Assembly (NCBI GenBank): GCA_007130345.1
Contig: SLSP01000566.1
Span: 1-5,575 of the forward strand
Length of the DNA: 5,575 nucleotides
DNA from: Thermoflexales bacterium
Lineage (GTDB): Bacteria; Chloroflexota; Anaerolineae; B4-G1; SLSP01
Direction of reading: 5' to 3'
The translations under genes and the position numbers were made by a program. Shown here piece after piece: positions 1-5,575 of this stretch. Position 1 is the first letter of the stretch. Each line of letters begins with the position of its first letter. The notes below the pieces were generated by a model. It was given only the letters and a program-made list of their open reading frames with translations, was not told where the DNA came from and did not search any database.

Positions 1-175
<175 letters not shown>

Positions 176-233
176 GCGAGGTCGGTGGGGCCGCCGGGGC
201 GGGGGAAGTATACTAAACGCACGCTAAAAATTC

Positions 234-301
234 ACCACAGAGACACGGAGAACACAGAGAAACCCGCGCAAAAACCTCAGTGTCCTCCGTGTCTCCGTGG
301 T
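234..301. repeat. Imperfect inverted repeat, 26-bp arms, possible terminator for the minus-strand gene
   Basis: The left arm (234-259) and right arm (276-301) are reverse complements at 23 of 26 positions, around a 16-base loop (260-275). The core words are ACACGGAG on the left and CTCCGTGT on the right. The structure lies in the gap between two convergent genes. Read on the minus strand, the stem is followed after three bases by T5 (complement of 226-230) and then A, so it could act as an intrinsic terminator for the NAD kinase-like gene. On the plus strand no T-run follows. From memory, closely similar CACAGAGACACGGAG-type elements are scattered in multiple copies between genes of environmental bacteria. 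That makes a dispersed, possibly mobile palindromic repeat likely, but copy number cannot be seen here. Confidence 0.8.
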
Positions 302-351
302 AAAATGGAAAATTCAATTGCGGTTAGTATAGTAGGCCATCAGCACCGCGT

Positions 352-1458
352 TCAGGTTACGCGGATGACGCGGGCCTGGCGGTAGTTGGTGGTGACTTCG
401 ATATAGCCGGTGAGCAGCGCGTCGGTGTCGGGGGCGCCGGTGTCCACACGGAGGCAAGGGAGCGATTGCACCTTCTCTGCGGCGCCCACCACGAGGATGC
501 GCTCGCGCCCGACCTGGCGCAACACCTCTGGCGTGAACTGCTTGTTGCCGCGTCCGAAGATGAAGCCGTTGCCTCCCAGGGGCGTCACGACGATGGCGCG
601 GCGCGGGTACGCCTCCAGCAGCGCCAGGATCGCCTGCTCGTTGATGTCCGCGCCTATCAGCTCGCCACCGCACACGGCATCCACGCCGAGCAGGGTCTTG
701 GGCACATCCAGCGCCTCGGCGATGGCCTTGATCGTGGTTCCCGGCCCCAGCAGGTACAGAGTCTCCGCGTCCATCGACTCGATGATGCTGGCGGCGATGT
801 CGCGTTTGTTCTCTTCGATGGTGGGCGCCGTGCTCGAAGCCTGCTTGCCTCCCTGGATGTAGCGTGGCGCGTCGGGAACCAGCAAATAGCCGTAGAGTTG
901 GGCCGCCAGCCGGTCTTCGCGATAGGCGGCCTCGTCGATGTCGAGCACTTCCTGCTCGGTGACGCCAGCCCCCGTGACGAACGCATCCACCAGTTCCGCC
1001 GCCGCGCGGGGATTCAGGGCGAAGACGCCGCTGTAGACCTTGACGCCGGCCGGAACCGCCACCACAGGCGCGCGGGTTTCGATGGCGTCGTAGACGTCGC
1101 GGGCGGTGCCGTCCCCGCCGACCAAGACCAGCAGCTTGGCTCCTGCCTCAATCATCGCGCGGGCGATGCGGCGGGTATCCTCGGCGGTGGTCTCCCCCAC
1201 GACGTCGCCCACGGTTTCGTGGGGGATGTCCTGGCTTGCCAGGGCGTGGCTGCCCATCGCGCCGGGCGCTGCCAGCCACGCGACGCGCTCTGGCTGGCGC
1301 AACGCCGCGAGCATCGTTGCCACGCGGTTGGGCGCGACCGGCTTCGCGCCCAATGCCAACGATTGGCGGTACATTTCGCCGTCGGTGCCCTTTAGCCCGA
1401 CGCTGCCGCCCATCCCCGCGATGGGGTTCACAATAAGGCCGATAGTCATTATCGTCAT
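352..1458 (-). CDS. ATP-NAD kinase family protein (COG3199-like)
   Basis: This protein is about 368 residues long and is read on the minus strand to a TGA at 354-352. The N-terminus LIVNPIAGMGGSVGLKGTDG (about residues 8-27) is the family opening. A GGDGT motif at 114-118 is the nucleotide-binding/catalytic signature shared by NAD kinases and diacylglycerol kinase-like folds. VPAGVKVYSGVFALNP (135-150), GPGTT (238-242) and TPLGGNGFIFGRGNKQFTPE (292-311) are further conserved blocks. The group is annotated as polyphosphate- or ATP-dependent NAD kinase, with acetoin-cluster AcoX proteins as relatives. It would be a soluble cytoplasmic enzyme. It is longer than housekeeping NadK (about 290 residues), and no acetoin or pyruvate dehydrogenase genes lie nearby, so the substrate is unproven. 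GTG at 1464 and ATGs at 1458 and 1449 are all possible starts. ATG 1458 was chosen because the GAGGG at 1472-1468 is 9 bases upstream of it, against only 3 for the GTG. The gene stands alone under its own promoter. Confidence 0.9.
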   Translation of the reverse strand: MTIMTIGLIVNPIAGMGGSVGLKGTDGEMYRQSLALGAKPVAPNRVATMLAALRQPERVAWLAAPGAMGSHALASQDIPHETVGDVVGETTAEDTRRIARAMIEAGAKLLVLVGGDGTARDVYDAIETRAPVVAVPAGVKVYSGVFALNPRAAAELVDAFVTGAGVTEQEVLDIDEAAYREDRLAAQLYGYLLVPDAPRYIQGGKQASSTAPTIEENKRDIAASIIESMDAETLYLLGPGTTIKAIAEALDVPKTLLGVDAVCGGELIGADINEQAILALLEAYPRRAIVVTPLGGNGFIFGRGNKQFTPEVLRQVGRERILVVGAAEKVQSLPCLRVDTGAPDTDALLTGYIEVTTNYRQARVIRVT

Positions 1459-1467
1459 TGTCACCTG

Positions 1468-1472
1468 CCCTC
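1468..1472 (-). promoter_or_regulatory. Ribosome binding site of the NAD kinase-like gene
   Basis: The minus strand reads GAGGG here. It is 9 bases from ATG 1458 and 3 bases from GTG 1464, which favours the ATG. The next ATG, at 1449, is 18 bases away and too far. Confidence 0.6.
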
Positions 1473-1501
1473 GGTTCTTGGAGTTGGAATCTATTGCCCG
1501 G

Positions 1502-1529
1502 ATTATAGCAGGTCTCGGCGGCTTCTCAA
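1502..1529 (-). promoter_or_regulatory. Sigma-70-type promoter for the NAD kinase-like gene
   Basis: The minus strand shows a perfect -10 TATAAT (1507-1502) preceded by TGC, an extended -10. A -35 box TTGAGA (1529-1524) matches TTGACA at 5 of 6 positions, with a 16-base spacer. Transcription would begin near 1495, giving a leader of about 36 bases before ATG 1458 that includes the GAGGG. The match is strong for GC-rich DNA, and the position suits a housekeeping-type promoter. Confidence 0.7.
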
Positions 1530-1559
1530 CTCTGCTTGGGCTGTTTGGTATGAATTCGG

Positions 1560-1587
1560 TTGATTTTTGTGGGGTTTGGGTTACACT
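1560..1587 (+). promoter_or_regulatory. Weak candidate promoter for the PHP gene
   Basis: TTGATT (1560-1565) and TACACT (1582-1587) are spaced by 16 bases, and each matches the sigma-70 consensus at 4 of 6 positions. If real, transcription would start near 1594, so almost all of the heptamer repeat block would lie in the 5' untranslated RNA of the PHP gene. This is the best pair I found upstream of the repeats, but it is weak and could be chance. Confidence 0.25.
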
Positions 1588-1588
1588 T

Positions 1589-1623
1589 GTGAAGCGTGAA
1601 ACGTGAAACGTGAAACGTCAAAA
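1589..1623. repeat. Heptamer tandem array, left block (5 units, GTGAAAC type)
   Basis: Five contiguous 7-bp units start at 1589, 1596, 1603, 1610 and 1617: GTGAAGC, GTGAAAC three times, and GTCAAAA. Reverse complemented, they read GCTTCAC, GTTTCAC and TTTTGAC. These fit the same loose consensus (G-Y-N-Y-S-A-C) as the right block, with the last unit off at its first base. The block is therefore the same repeat family in the opposite orientation. A 15-base spacer (1624-1638) separates it from the right block. Confidence 0.85.
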
Positions 1624-1638
1624 CCTGGCTCTTCTGAA

Positions 1639-1715
1639 TCGTGACGTTTGATACCTGACGTTTGACGTTTGACGCCTGACGTTTGACGCATCACGCCTGA
1701 CGTACCACGTTTGAC
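1639..1715. repeat. Heptamer tandem array, right block (11 units, GTTTGAC type)
   Basis: Eleven 7-bp units run without a break in phase: TCGTGAC, GTTTGAT, ACCTGAC, GTTTGAC, GTTTGAC, GCCTGAC, GTTTGAC, GCATCAC, GCCTGAC, GTACCAC, GTTTGAC. Four are exact GTTTGAC. Almost all substitutions fall at unit positions 2 to 5, while the leading G and final AC are nearly constant. The last unit directly abuts the AAAGGAG ribosome binding site of the PHP gene. Repeats of this size recall the short tandem heptanucleotide repeats described in cyanobacteria; whether they are related is unknown. No spacers are present, so this is not a CRISPR array. Confidence 0.88.
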
Positions 1716-1722
1716 AAAGGAG
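1716..1722 (+). promoter_or_regulatory. Ribosome binding site of the PHP gene
   Basis: AAAGGAG lies 5 bases before the GTG at 1728 and supports that non-ATG start. It follows immediately after the last heptamer unit, so folding of the repeat RNA could affect its accessibility. Confidence 0.75.
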
Positions 1723-1727
1723 ATTGT

Positions 1728-2321
1728 GTGAAGATCGATTTACACACGCACACGCTTGAGCGGTCGCCTTGCTCGCGTGTTGCTGAAGGGGATTTGATTC
1801 GAGCGGCTATCGCACGGGGGTTGGACGCGCTGGTGATTACCGACCACAATCGGCTGGTGCCGCGGGAGCATGTGGCCGCGCTCAATGCCCGGTTCGCGCC
1901 GTTTCGGGTCTTTAGCGGCATTGAAATCAGCCTGCGCAGCGAGCACGTCCTGGTGATAGGCGTCCACGACACGCTGCTGGAAACGCGGACGTGGTCTTAT
2001 GCCGCGTTGCACGCTTTTGTGCGGGAGCGGGGAGGCTTTTTGGCGCTGGCTCATCCCTTCCGCTACCATCCCATTAGCGTCAGGCTGCGCCGCTTCCCGC
2101 CGGACGCGGTTGAGTTGTATTCGCACAACACGCCGAGGGGGATGGAACAGCGCATCCGGCGGATAGCCGCGCGGATCGATATGGCGGTGCTGAGCAACTC
2201 TGATGCCCACGACGCCGACTGGCTCGGCGATTATTACAACGTGCTGCCGGATGTGCCCGCCGACGAGGTGGAACTGGTGGCGATGTTACGCTCCGGCGAC
2301 TTCACAACCGCGCCGGTTTGA
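1728..2321 (+). CDS. PHP-domain metal-dependent phosphoesterase
   Basis: This 197-residue protein starts at GTG and is almost wholly a PHP (polymerase and histidinol phosphatase) domain. The metal-binding motifs are all present and in order: DLHTHT (H6, H8), ITDHN (D39, H40), GIEIS then EHVLVIG (E66, H73), AHPF (H109) and NSDAHD (D159, H161). Such proteins use two or three metal ions to hydrolyse phosphoesters. Stand-alone relatives include nucleoside 3',5'-bisphosphate phosphatases and RNase AM-like enzymes, but this one is shorter than those (about 280 residues). Residues 110-150 are basic-rich, and RYHPISVRLRRF could contact a phosphorylated or nucleic acid ligand (inference). No signal peptide is seen, so it should be cytoplasmic. 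The substrate is unknown; histidinol phosphatase is not supported by any his gene nearby. It runs alone downstream of the heptamer array and converges on the sensor kinase gene. Confidence 0.92.
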   Translation: MKIDLHTHTLERSPCSRVAEGDLIRAAIARGLDALVITDHNRLVPREHVAALNARFAPFRVFSGIEISLRSEHVLVIGVHDTLLETRTWSYAALHAFVRERGGFLALAHPFRYHPISVRLRRFPPDAVELYSHNTPRGMEQRIRRIAARIDMAVLSNSDAHDADWLGDYYNVLPDVPADEVELVAMLRSGDFTTAPV

Positions 2322-2331
2322 ATCGCGGTTG
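2305..2331. terminator. Hairpin over the PHP stop codon, possible transcription end between convergent genes
   Basis: CAACCGCG (2305-2312) and CGCGGTTG (2324-2331) are perfect 8-bp inverted arms around an 11-base loop that contains the TGA stop (2319-2321). The hairpin sits in the tight convergent junction before the sensor kinase stop at 2352. No T-run follows on either strand, so an intrinsic terminator is doubtful. It may act as a pause or RNA-end-protecting structure, or be chance in GC-rich sequence. Confidence 0.35.
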
Positions 2332-2351
2332 GTGGGGCGTGCCGCGCTCCC

Positions 2352-5300
2352 TCAAGGCTCGCTCGGAAGCCACACTGTGAAGATGCTCCCCCCGTGTGAC
2401 GGATTTTCGACCGTGATGCGCCCGGCGTGCAGGTCGATGATCTCCTTGCATATCGAAAGCCCTAGCCCCGTGCCCGACATATCGCTGGTGCGCCCGGCTT
2501 CACCGCGATAGAAGCGCTCAAAGAGATGGCGCTGATCCGCCTCGGTGATGCCCGGCCCCGTGTCGGCCACGCAGAACGTCACCCAACGATGGCCGTTGTC
2601 CTGGCAGGCGGTGCTCAGACGCACTTCGCCGCCGGCGGGGGTGTAGTGCATCGCGTTGGTCAGCAGGTTCGTGGCAACCTGCTCCAGGAGCTTGACATCG
2701 GCGTGGACGGGCGGCAAATCGGTGGCGAACTCAGTTTGGAGGGCCAGTCCATGTTGCTCGAAGAGTTGCTGACGGTCGTGGGCGAGGGTTTGGAGCAGTT
2801 TGTTGAGATCGGTGCGGTTCCTTTGGGGGGTGATTTTCCCCAAGTCCAACCGCGATAGGGTCAACAGGCTCTCGATCAGGGTTTGGAGGCGTAGGGATTC
2901 GCGGGTCAGGCTCTCGATGTAGCGGCGGTGCGGCTCGCGCTCGCCGGGGCTGAGCAGGCTCAGGTACAGGCGGATGCTGGTGAGCGGGGTGCGTAACTCG
3001 TGGCTGACGTTGCTCAGGAAGCGAGACTTGGCCTCGTCGGCGGCGCGGGCCTGCTGGAGGGCCTCGCGCAACTCTTGCGTGCGGCAGGACACCGTGGCCT
3101 CCAATGCCTCGGCGTGTTGCTGAAGCTCCTGATGCAGATTGGCGGCTTCCAGTGCTTGGCCCGCCGCTGTCGCGGCGTTCTTGATGAGCGCAAGCTCATC
3201 CTCGGTGAAGCTTCTGCTCTCCAGCGCATCCAGTCCTACGGTGCTGATGACGTGCCCGCGCACCACTACGGGAACCAGCAGCATCGAGACTGTGCCCCGA
3301 TAGCGCATCTCGGCCCAGGAGTCCTTCATCAGCGGATCGGTTTGGGCGTCGGGGATGAAGAGGGGTTCCCGCGTGCGGAGGATATGGGCCGTTGCCGGTT
3401 CCTCAAGTGAGAAGACCAAGCCCAGTCCACTGGGTCGCCCTTCGGCGCGGTATTCGGCTACCACCAGCGCGGTATCCTCGCCGGGCGTGATGAGCGTGGC
3501 CGCGGCCTGGGGCACATCGAAGGCTTGCGCCAACTCCTGACAGAGCACGCGCAACACTTCGACCGGGTTGAGCGTGGAGGAGGCGGTACTGATGACGCGA
3601 TTGAGCAGGCTCAGATCGCGGTTCCGGCGTTGTAATGCGGTCTCGGCGCGCTTGCGCTCGGTGATGTCGGGGAAGACCACCACCCCGGCGATGATATTGC
3701 CCTGACTGTCGCGCACGGGGGCCGCGTTAGCCAGCACCCAGCGGGCTTCGCCATCGGCGCGGCGGATGATGGTATCGACGTTATGCGAGGTCTCGCCGTG
3801 CAAGATAGCCCGCGAGAGCGGCAATTGATCCGCCGCGAACGGCGTGCCATCAGGATGGAAGGTCTGCCAGCGGTTGGGATGCTGCTCCAGGGGGATGTCA
3901 ACCAGCAACTCGGCGCTCGGCCCCCGGATGTTCAGGGCCGCGCGGTTTGCCATACGGATGGTCACATCGGGGGCGTCGGCGATGAGGATGCCGGCAGGGG
4001 AACTGGCAATGGCGGCTTCGAGCAGACTGTTGGCCTGGATCAGCGCGTCTTCGGCGCGTTTGCGCTCGGTGATGTCGGTGATGATGCCCTCGACCGCGAT
4101 GGGGCGGCCCGCGTCATCGCGGATGATGACGGCCCGCTCGTCCAGCCAGCGGATCTCGTCCGCGGGGTGGACGATCTGATACTCGTAAGTGAGGGGCACG
4201 ACTCCCGCGCGCATCCCTTCGCGCACCGCCACGAGGTAGGGGAGCCATTCCGGGTGGATGATCTCCCAGATAAGCTCCGGGTTCTGGTAATACGCCTCTG
4301 GCGGATGGCCCGTGATCTCCGTGGCCGCCGCGCTCACGTACTCGTAAGCGCCGTCGGGGAGCGTCATCCGGTAGATCATATCCCGCGCGTTCTCGGTGAG
4401 CCGTCGATAGCGGGCCTCGCTCTCGCGGAGGGCGCGCTCGGCCTCGATCTGCTCGGTGACATCGCTGAAGAAGTTGAGTGTGGCGGGCTGCTCGTCCCAC
4501 TCGATGCACACCGCGCGCACTTCGAGCCAGCGCAGTCCGCCGGACGGCGTCAGGATGCGCAGCCGGTACGTGTCGGGGACGGGATCGCCGGCCAACCGGC
4601 GGCGATAGTTCTCCTGAGCGAGTTCACGATCCTCTGGATGGATGAATTCCATAAAGTCCAGGGTATAGATCTCGTCCGGCGTGAGGCCCACTTCGGCCAA
4701 CGCCCTGGTATTGAGATAGCGCATCTGCCCTTCCTGCATCACGGCGATGCCCTCATTGGCGTTCTCGACCACGCAGCGATACTTTTGCTCGTTGATGATG
4801 TGGATGGATTCGCGCCAGCGCACGTATTTGAGCGCTTCGGTGAAGGAGCGCTCGATGAAATAGAGGGTGATGAGGGCGAGGAGCAGGTTGATGAGCCATC
4901 CCAGGCTGCTGGAGGCCGATGTGAGCACGGGTGGCGGGGGCGTGATGATGCCGCGCGCGGTGGCGTAAGGCATACCGAAATAGGTGAGAACGGTCAGCGC
5001 GGCAAATAGCCAGGCCACAGGTTGCCCCATAAAGAGGCCGGCGGTGAAGATGATGATGAGGTACATCCCGGCGAGACTGGGGGACAGGCTCCCGTGCGCG
5101 CTAAAGAGGATGGTCACACTGAGCCACAGACCACTCAAGAAGAGCGTGCCGGCGCGTCGCCAATGGGACGCGCGGGTTAGATACAGCGCCATCAGCCAGA
5201 GTGGGACGACTAGGGCCGCGCTGATCCAAATCGGGCGGGGGTCGGCATACAGCCCCGGCGCGATGATGACGTAGATACCGGCCAGCGCGATGAAGATGGG

Positions 5301-5390
5301 TAGAATCGTTTGCAACAACTGCGCGGGGCGCAGGCTATTCTGCTGGTCTGTGGGGGCTAAGTCTTGCCAGTCCTCGTGCCAGTGAAACAT
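2352..5390 (-). CDS. Membrane-bound multi-PAS/GAF sensor histidine kinase
   Basis: This 1,012-residue protein has an N-terminal region of about six membrane helices (roughly 26-46, 53-72, 80-99, 103-121, 124-142 and 160-179). Three PAS/PAC modules follow (about 203-318, 325-447 and 455-583), of which the second and third end in DITERKRAE. A GAF domain (about 595-750) and a short coiled-coil (750-790) come next, then the kinase core. The core has an H-box FLSNVSHELRTPL with phospho-acceptor H797, an N-box N908/N912, G1 DTGPGI (943-948), F-box LFERF (956-960) and G2 GTGLGLSI (973-980). All catalytic motifs are intact, so it should autophosphorylate and pass phosphate to a response regulator. 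There is no receiver domain and no regulator gene in the window, so it is an orphan as far as seen. The stimulus is unknown; the GAF and PAS modules suggest small-molecule, redox or light input. ATG 5390 is supported by GAGG 8 bases upstream. Confidence 0.95.
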   Translation of the reverse strand: MFHWHEDWQDLAPTDQQNSLRPAQLLQTILPIFIALAGIYVIIAPGLYADPRPIWISAALVVPLWLMALYLTRASHWRRAGTLFLSGLWLSVTILFSAHGSLSPSLAGMYLIIIFTAGLFMGQPVAWLFAALTVLTYFGMPYATARGIITPPPPVLTSASSSLGWLINLLLALITLYFIERSFTEALKYVRWRESIHIINEQKYRCVVENANEGIAVMQEGQMRYLNTRALAEVGLTPDEIYTLDFMEFIHPEDRELAQENYRRRLAGDPVPDTYRLRILTPSGGLRWLEVRAVCIEWDEQPATLNFFSDVTEQIEAERALRESEARYRRLTENARDMIYRMTLPDGAYEYVSAAATEITGHPPEAYYQNPELIWEIIHPEWLPYLVAVREGMRAGVVPLTYEYQIVHPADEIRWLDERAVIIRDDAGRPIAVEGIITDITERKRAEDALIQANSLLEAAIASSPAGILIADAPDVTIRMANRAALNIRGPSAELLVDIPLEQHPNRWQTFHPDGTPFAADQLPLSRAILHGETSHNVDTIIRRADGEARWVLANAAPVRDSQGNIIAGVVVFPDITERKRAETALQRRNRDLSLLNRVISTASSTLNPVEVLRVLCQELAQAFDVPQAAATLITPGEDTALVVAEYRAEGRPSGLGLVFSLEEPATAHILRTREPLFIPDAQTDPLMKDSWAEMRYRGTVSMLLVPVVVRGHVISTVGLDALESRSFTEDELALIKNAATAAGQALEAANLHQELQQHAEALEATVSCRTQELREALQQARAADEAKSRFLSNVSHELRTPLTSIRLYLSLLSPGEREPHRRYIESLTRESLRLQTLIESLLTLSRLDLGKITPQRNRTDLNKLLQTLAHDRQQLFEQHGLALQTEFATDLPPVHADVKLLEQVATNLLTNAMHYTPAGGEVRLSTACQDNGHRWVTFCVADTGPGITEADQRHLFERFYRGEAGRTSDMSGTGLGLSICKEIIDLHAGRITVENPSHGGSIFTVWLPSEP
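3643..3670. repeat. 28-bp direct repeat, copy 1 (end of third PAS module)
   Basis: This segment matches bases 4051-4078 at 27 of 28 positions; the only difference is C at 3651 against T at 4059. It encodes DITERKRAE at about residues 575-583 of the sensor kinase. The two copies are 408 bp apart, exactly 136 codons, or one PAS module. Confidence 0.85.
4051..4078. repeat. 28-bp direct repeat, copy 2 (end of second PAS module)
   Basis: This is the partner of 3643-3670 and encodes DITERKRAE at residues 439-447. The equivalent linker after the first PAS module (DVTEQIEAERA) is diverged and is not part of this repeat. Confidence 0.85.
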
Positions 5391-5398
5391 AGGTGTGG

Positions 5399-5402
5399 CC
5401 TC
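5399..5402 (-). promoter_or_regulatory. Ribosome binding site of the sensor kinase gene
   Basis: The minus strand reads GAGG, 8 bases before ATG 5390. It is a short but well-placed Shine-Dalgarno match that supports this start. Confidence 0.5.
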
Positions 5403-5447
5403 GTTTCAGGTGTCGATGGTTTTCATCTGTGATTGTCTCCAGAAGTC

Positions 5448-5465
5448 ATTATGCGCAGTAGCGCA
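5448..5465 (-). promoter_or_regulatory. Candidate -10 box and small palindrome upstream of the sensor kinase
   Basis: The minus strand has CATAAT (5453-5448), a 5-of-6 match to the -10 consensus, but no convincing -35 at 15-18 bases. It touches a small perfect inverted repeat, TGCGC/GCGCA around AGTA (5452-5465), where a regulator could bind. TTGTCA (5483-5478) resembles a -35 box but is 24 bases from this -10. The assignment is weak. Confidence 0.22.
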
Positions 5466-5513
5466 AAACTAACCCTGTGACAAGAAGAAGTCCCCGGTTG
5501 ATTTCAAGTAAGG

Positions 5514-5575
5514 ACACGGATTTACACGGAAAAACACGGATTTTTTTGGTTTTATCCGTGAAATCTGTGTTTATC
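5514..5575. repeat. ACACGGA repeat with inverted arms, reaching the window edge
   Basis: The word ACACGGA occurs three times at exact 10-bp spacing (5514, 5524, 5534), followed by T7 (5541-5547). The 3' part (5555-5570, TCCGTGAAATCTGTGT) pairs with 5514-5530 apart from one bulged base and one G-U pair, so the element can fold into a long hairpin. It is AT-rich compared with the genes around it. From memory it resembles ACACGGATTTACACGGA-type intergenic repeats that occur in many copies in environmental bacterial genomes. It shares the ACACGGA core with the repeat at 234-301 but is otherwise different. It may continue beyond the right edge. Confidence 0.7.

Noticed and set aside
185..385. Small gene of 66 codons spanning the inverted repeat on the plus strand
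   Set aside because: It is translated mostly from the palindromic repeat itself, has no clear ribosome binding site, and overlaps the end of the NAD kinase-like gene.
466..1395. Long open frame of 309 codons on the plus strand opposite the NAD kinase-like gene
   Set aside because: Its translation is rich in R, H, A and G with no recognisable motif. It is the antisense shadow of a well-supported GC-rich gene.
1589..1715. CRISPR array
   Set aside because: Units are 7 bp, contiguous and without spacers, and no cas gene is present.
1465..1727. A short gene or structured regulatory RNA (riboswitch) in the divergent gap
   Set aside because: Apart from the promoter, the repeat array and ribosome binding sites, I see no conserved riboswitch elements and no open frame with a credible start.
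2203..2511. Small plus-strand gene overlapping the PHP 3' end and the sensor kinase 3' end
   Set aside because: It is out of frame with the PHP gene, antisense to the conserved kinase ATPase domain, and shows no motif.
3783..5009. Open frame of 408 codons on the plus strand opposite the sensor kinase
   Set aside because: It overlaps the PAS region fully. The minus-strand protein has clear domains, and the plus-strand translation shows none, so it is a high-GC shadow.

Overview
The window is 5,575 bases of GC-rich bacterial DNA. It holds three complete genes, one gene tail cut by the left edge, and several short repeat structures in the gaps. Gene content is ordinary: the tail of an ABC-transporter ATPase, a COG3199-type ATP-NAD kinase-like protein, a PHP-domain phosphoesterase, and a large membrane-bound multi-PAS/GAF histidine kinase. 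The GC-rich coding sequence, the multi-PAS kinase architecture and the intergenic repeats built on ACACGGA/TCCGTGT words fit an environmental lineage such as Chloroflexota (Roseiflexus, Chloroflexus or Anaerolineae-like). That assignment is inference from memory; no marker gene is present.

Layout from left to right. Bases 1-175 (+) are the last 57 codons of an ABC ATPase. It converges on the NAD kinase-like gene (352-1458, -), and the gap between them holds an imperfect 26-bp-arm inverted repeat at 234-301. On the minus strand this repeat is followed by a T5 run, so it may end the kinase transcript. The kinase gene has a near-consensus sigma-70-type promoter at 1502-1529. The divergent gap between the kinase and PHP genes (1459-1727) holds the most unusual feature of the window. 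This is a block of perfectly phased 7-bp repeats, five units in one orientation (1589-1623) and eleven in the opposite one (1639-1715), abutting the ribosome binding site of the PHP gene (1728-2321, +). The PHP gene then converges, with a 30-bp gap, on the sensor kinase gene (2352-5390, -). A perfect 8-bp-arm hairpin lies over the PHP stop codon. The sensor kinase leader and a second, AT-richer repeat with three ACACGGA words at 10-bp spacing fill the right edge.

No two complete neighbouring genes share a strand, so no operon is visible and nothing shows that these proteins act together. The histidine kinase has no response regulator within the window. I do not see a convincing new multi-gene system. 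The best leads are non-coding: the mirrored heptamer array, the two ACACGGA-based repeats, and a 28-bp in-frame duplication inside the sensor kinase that marks the ends of two PAS modules.
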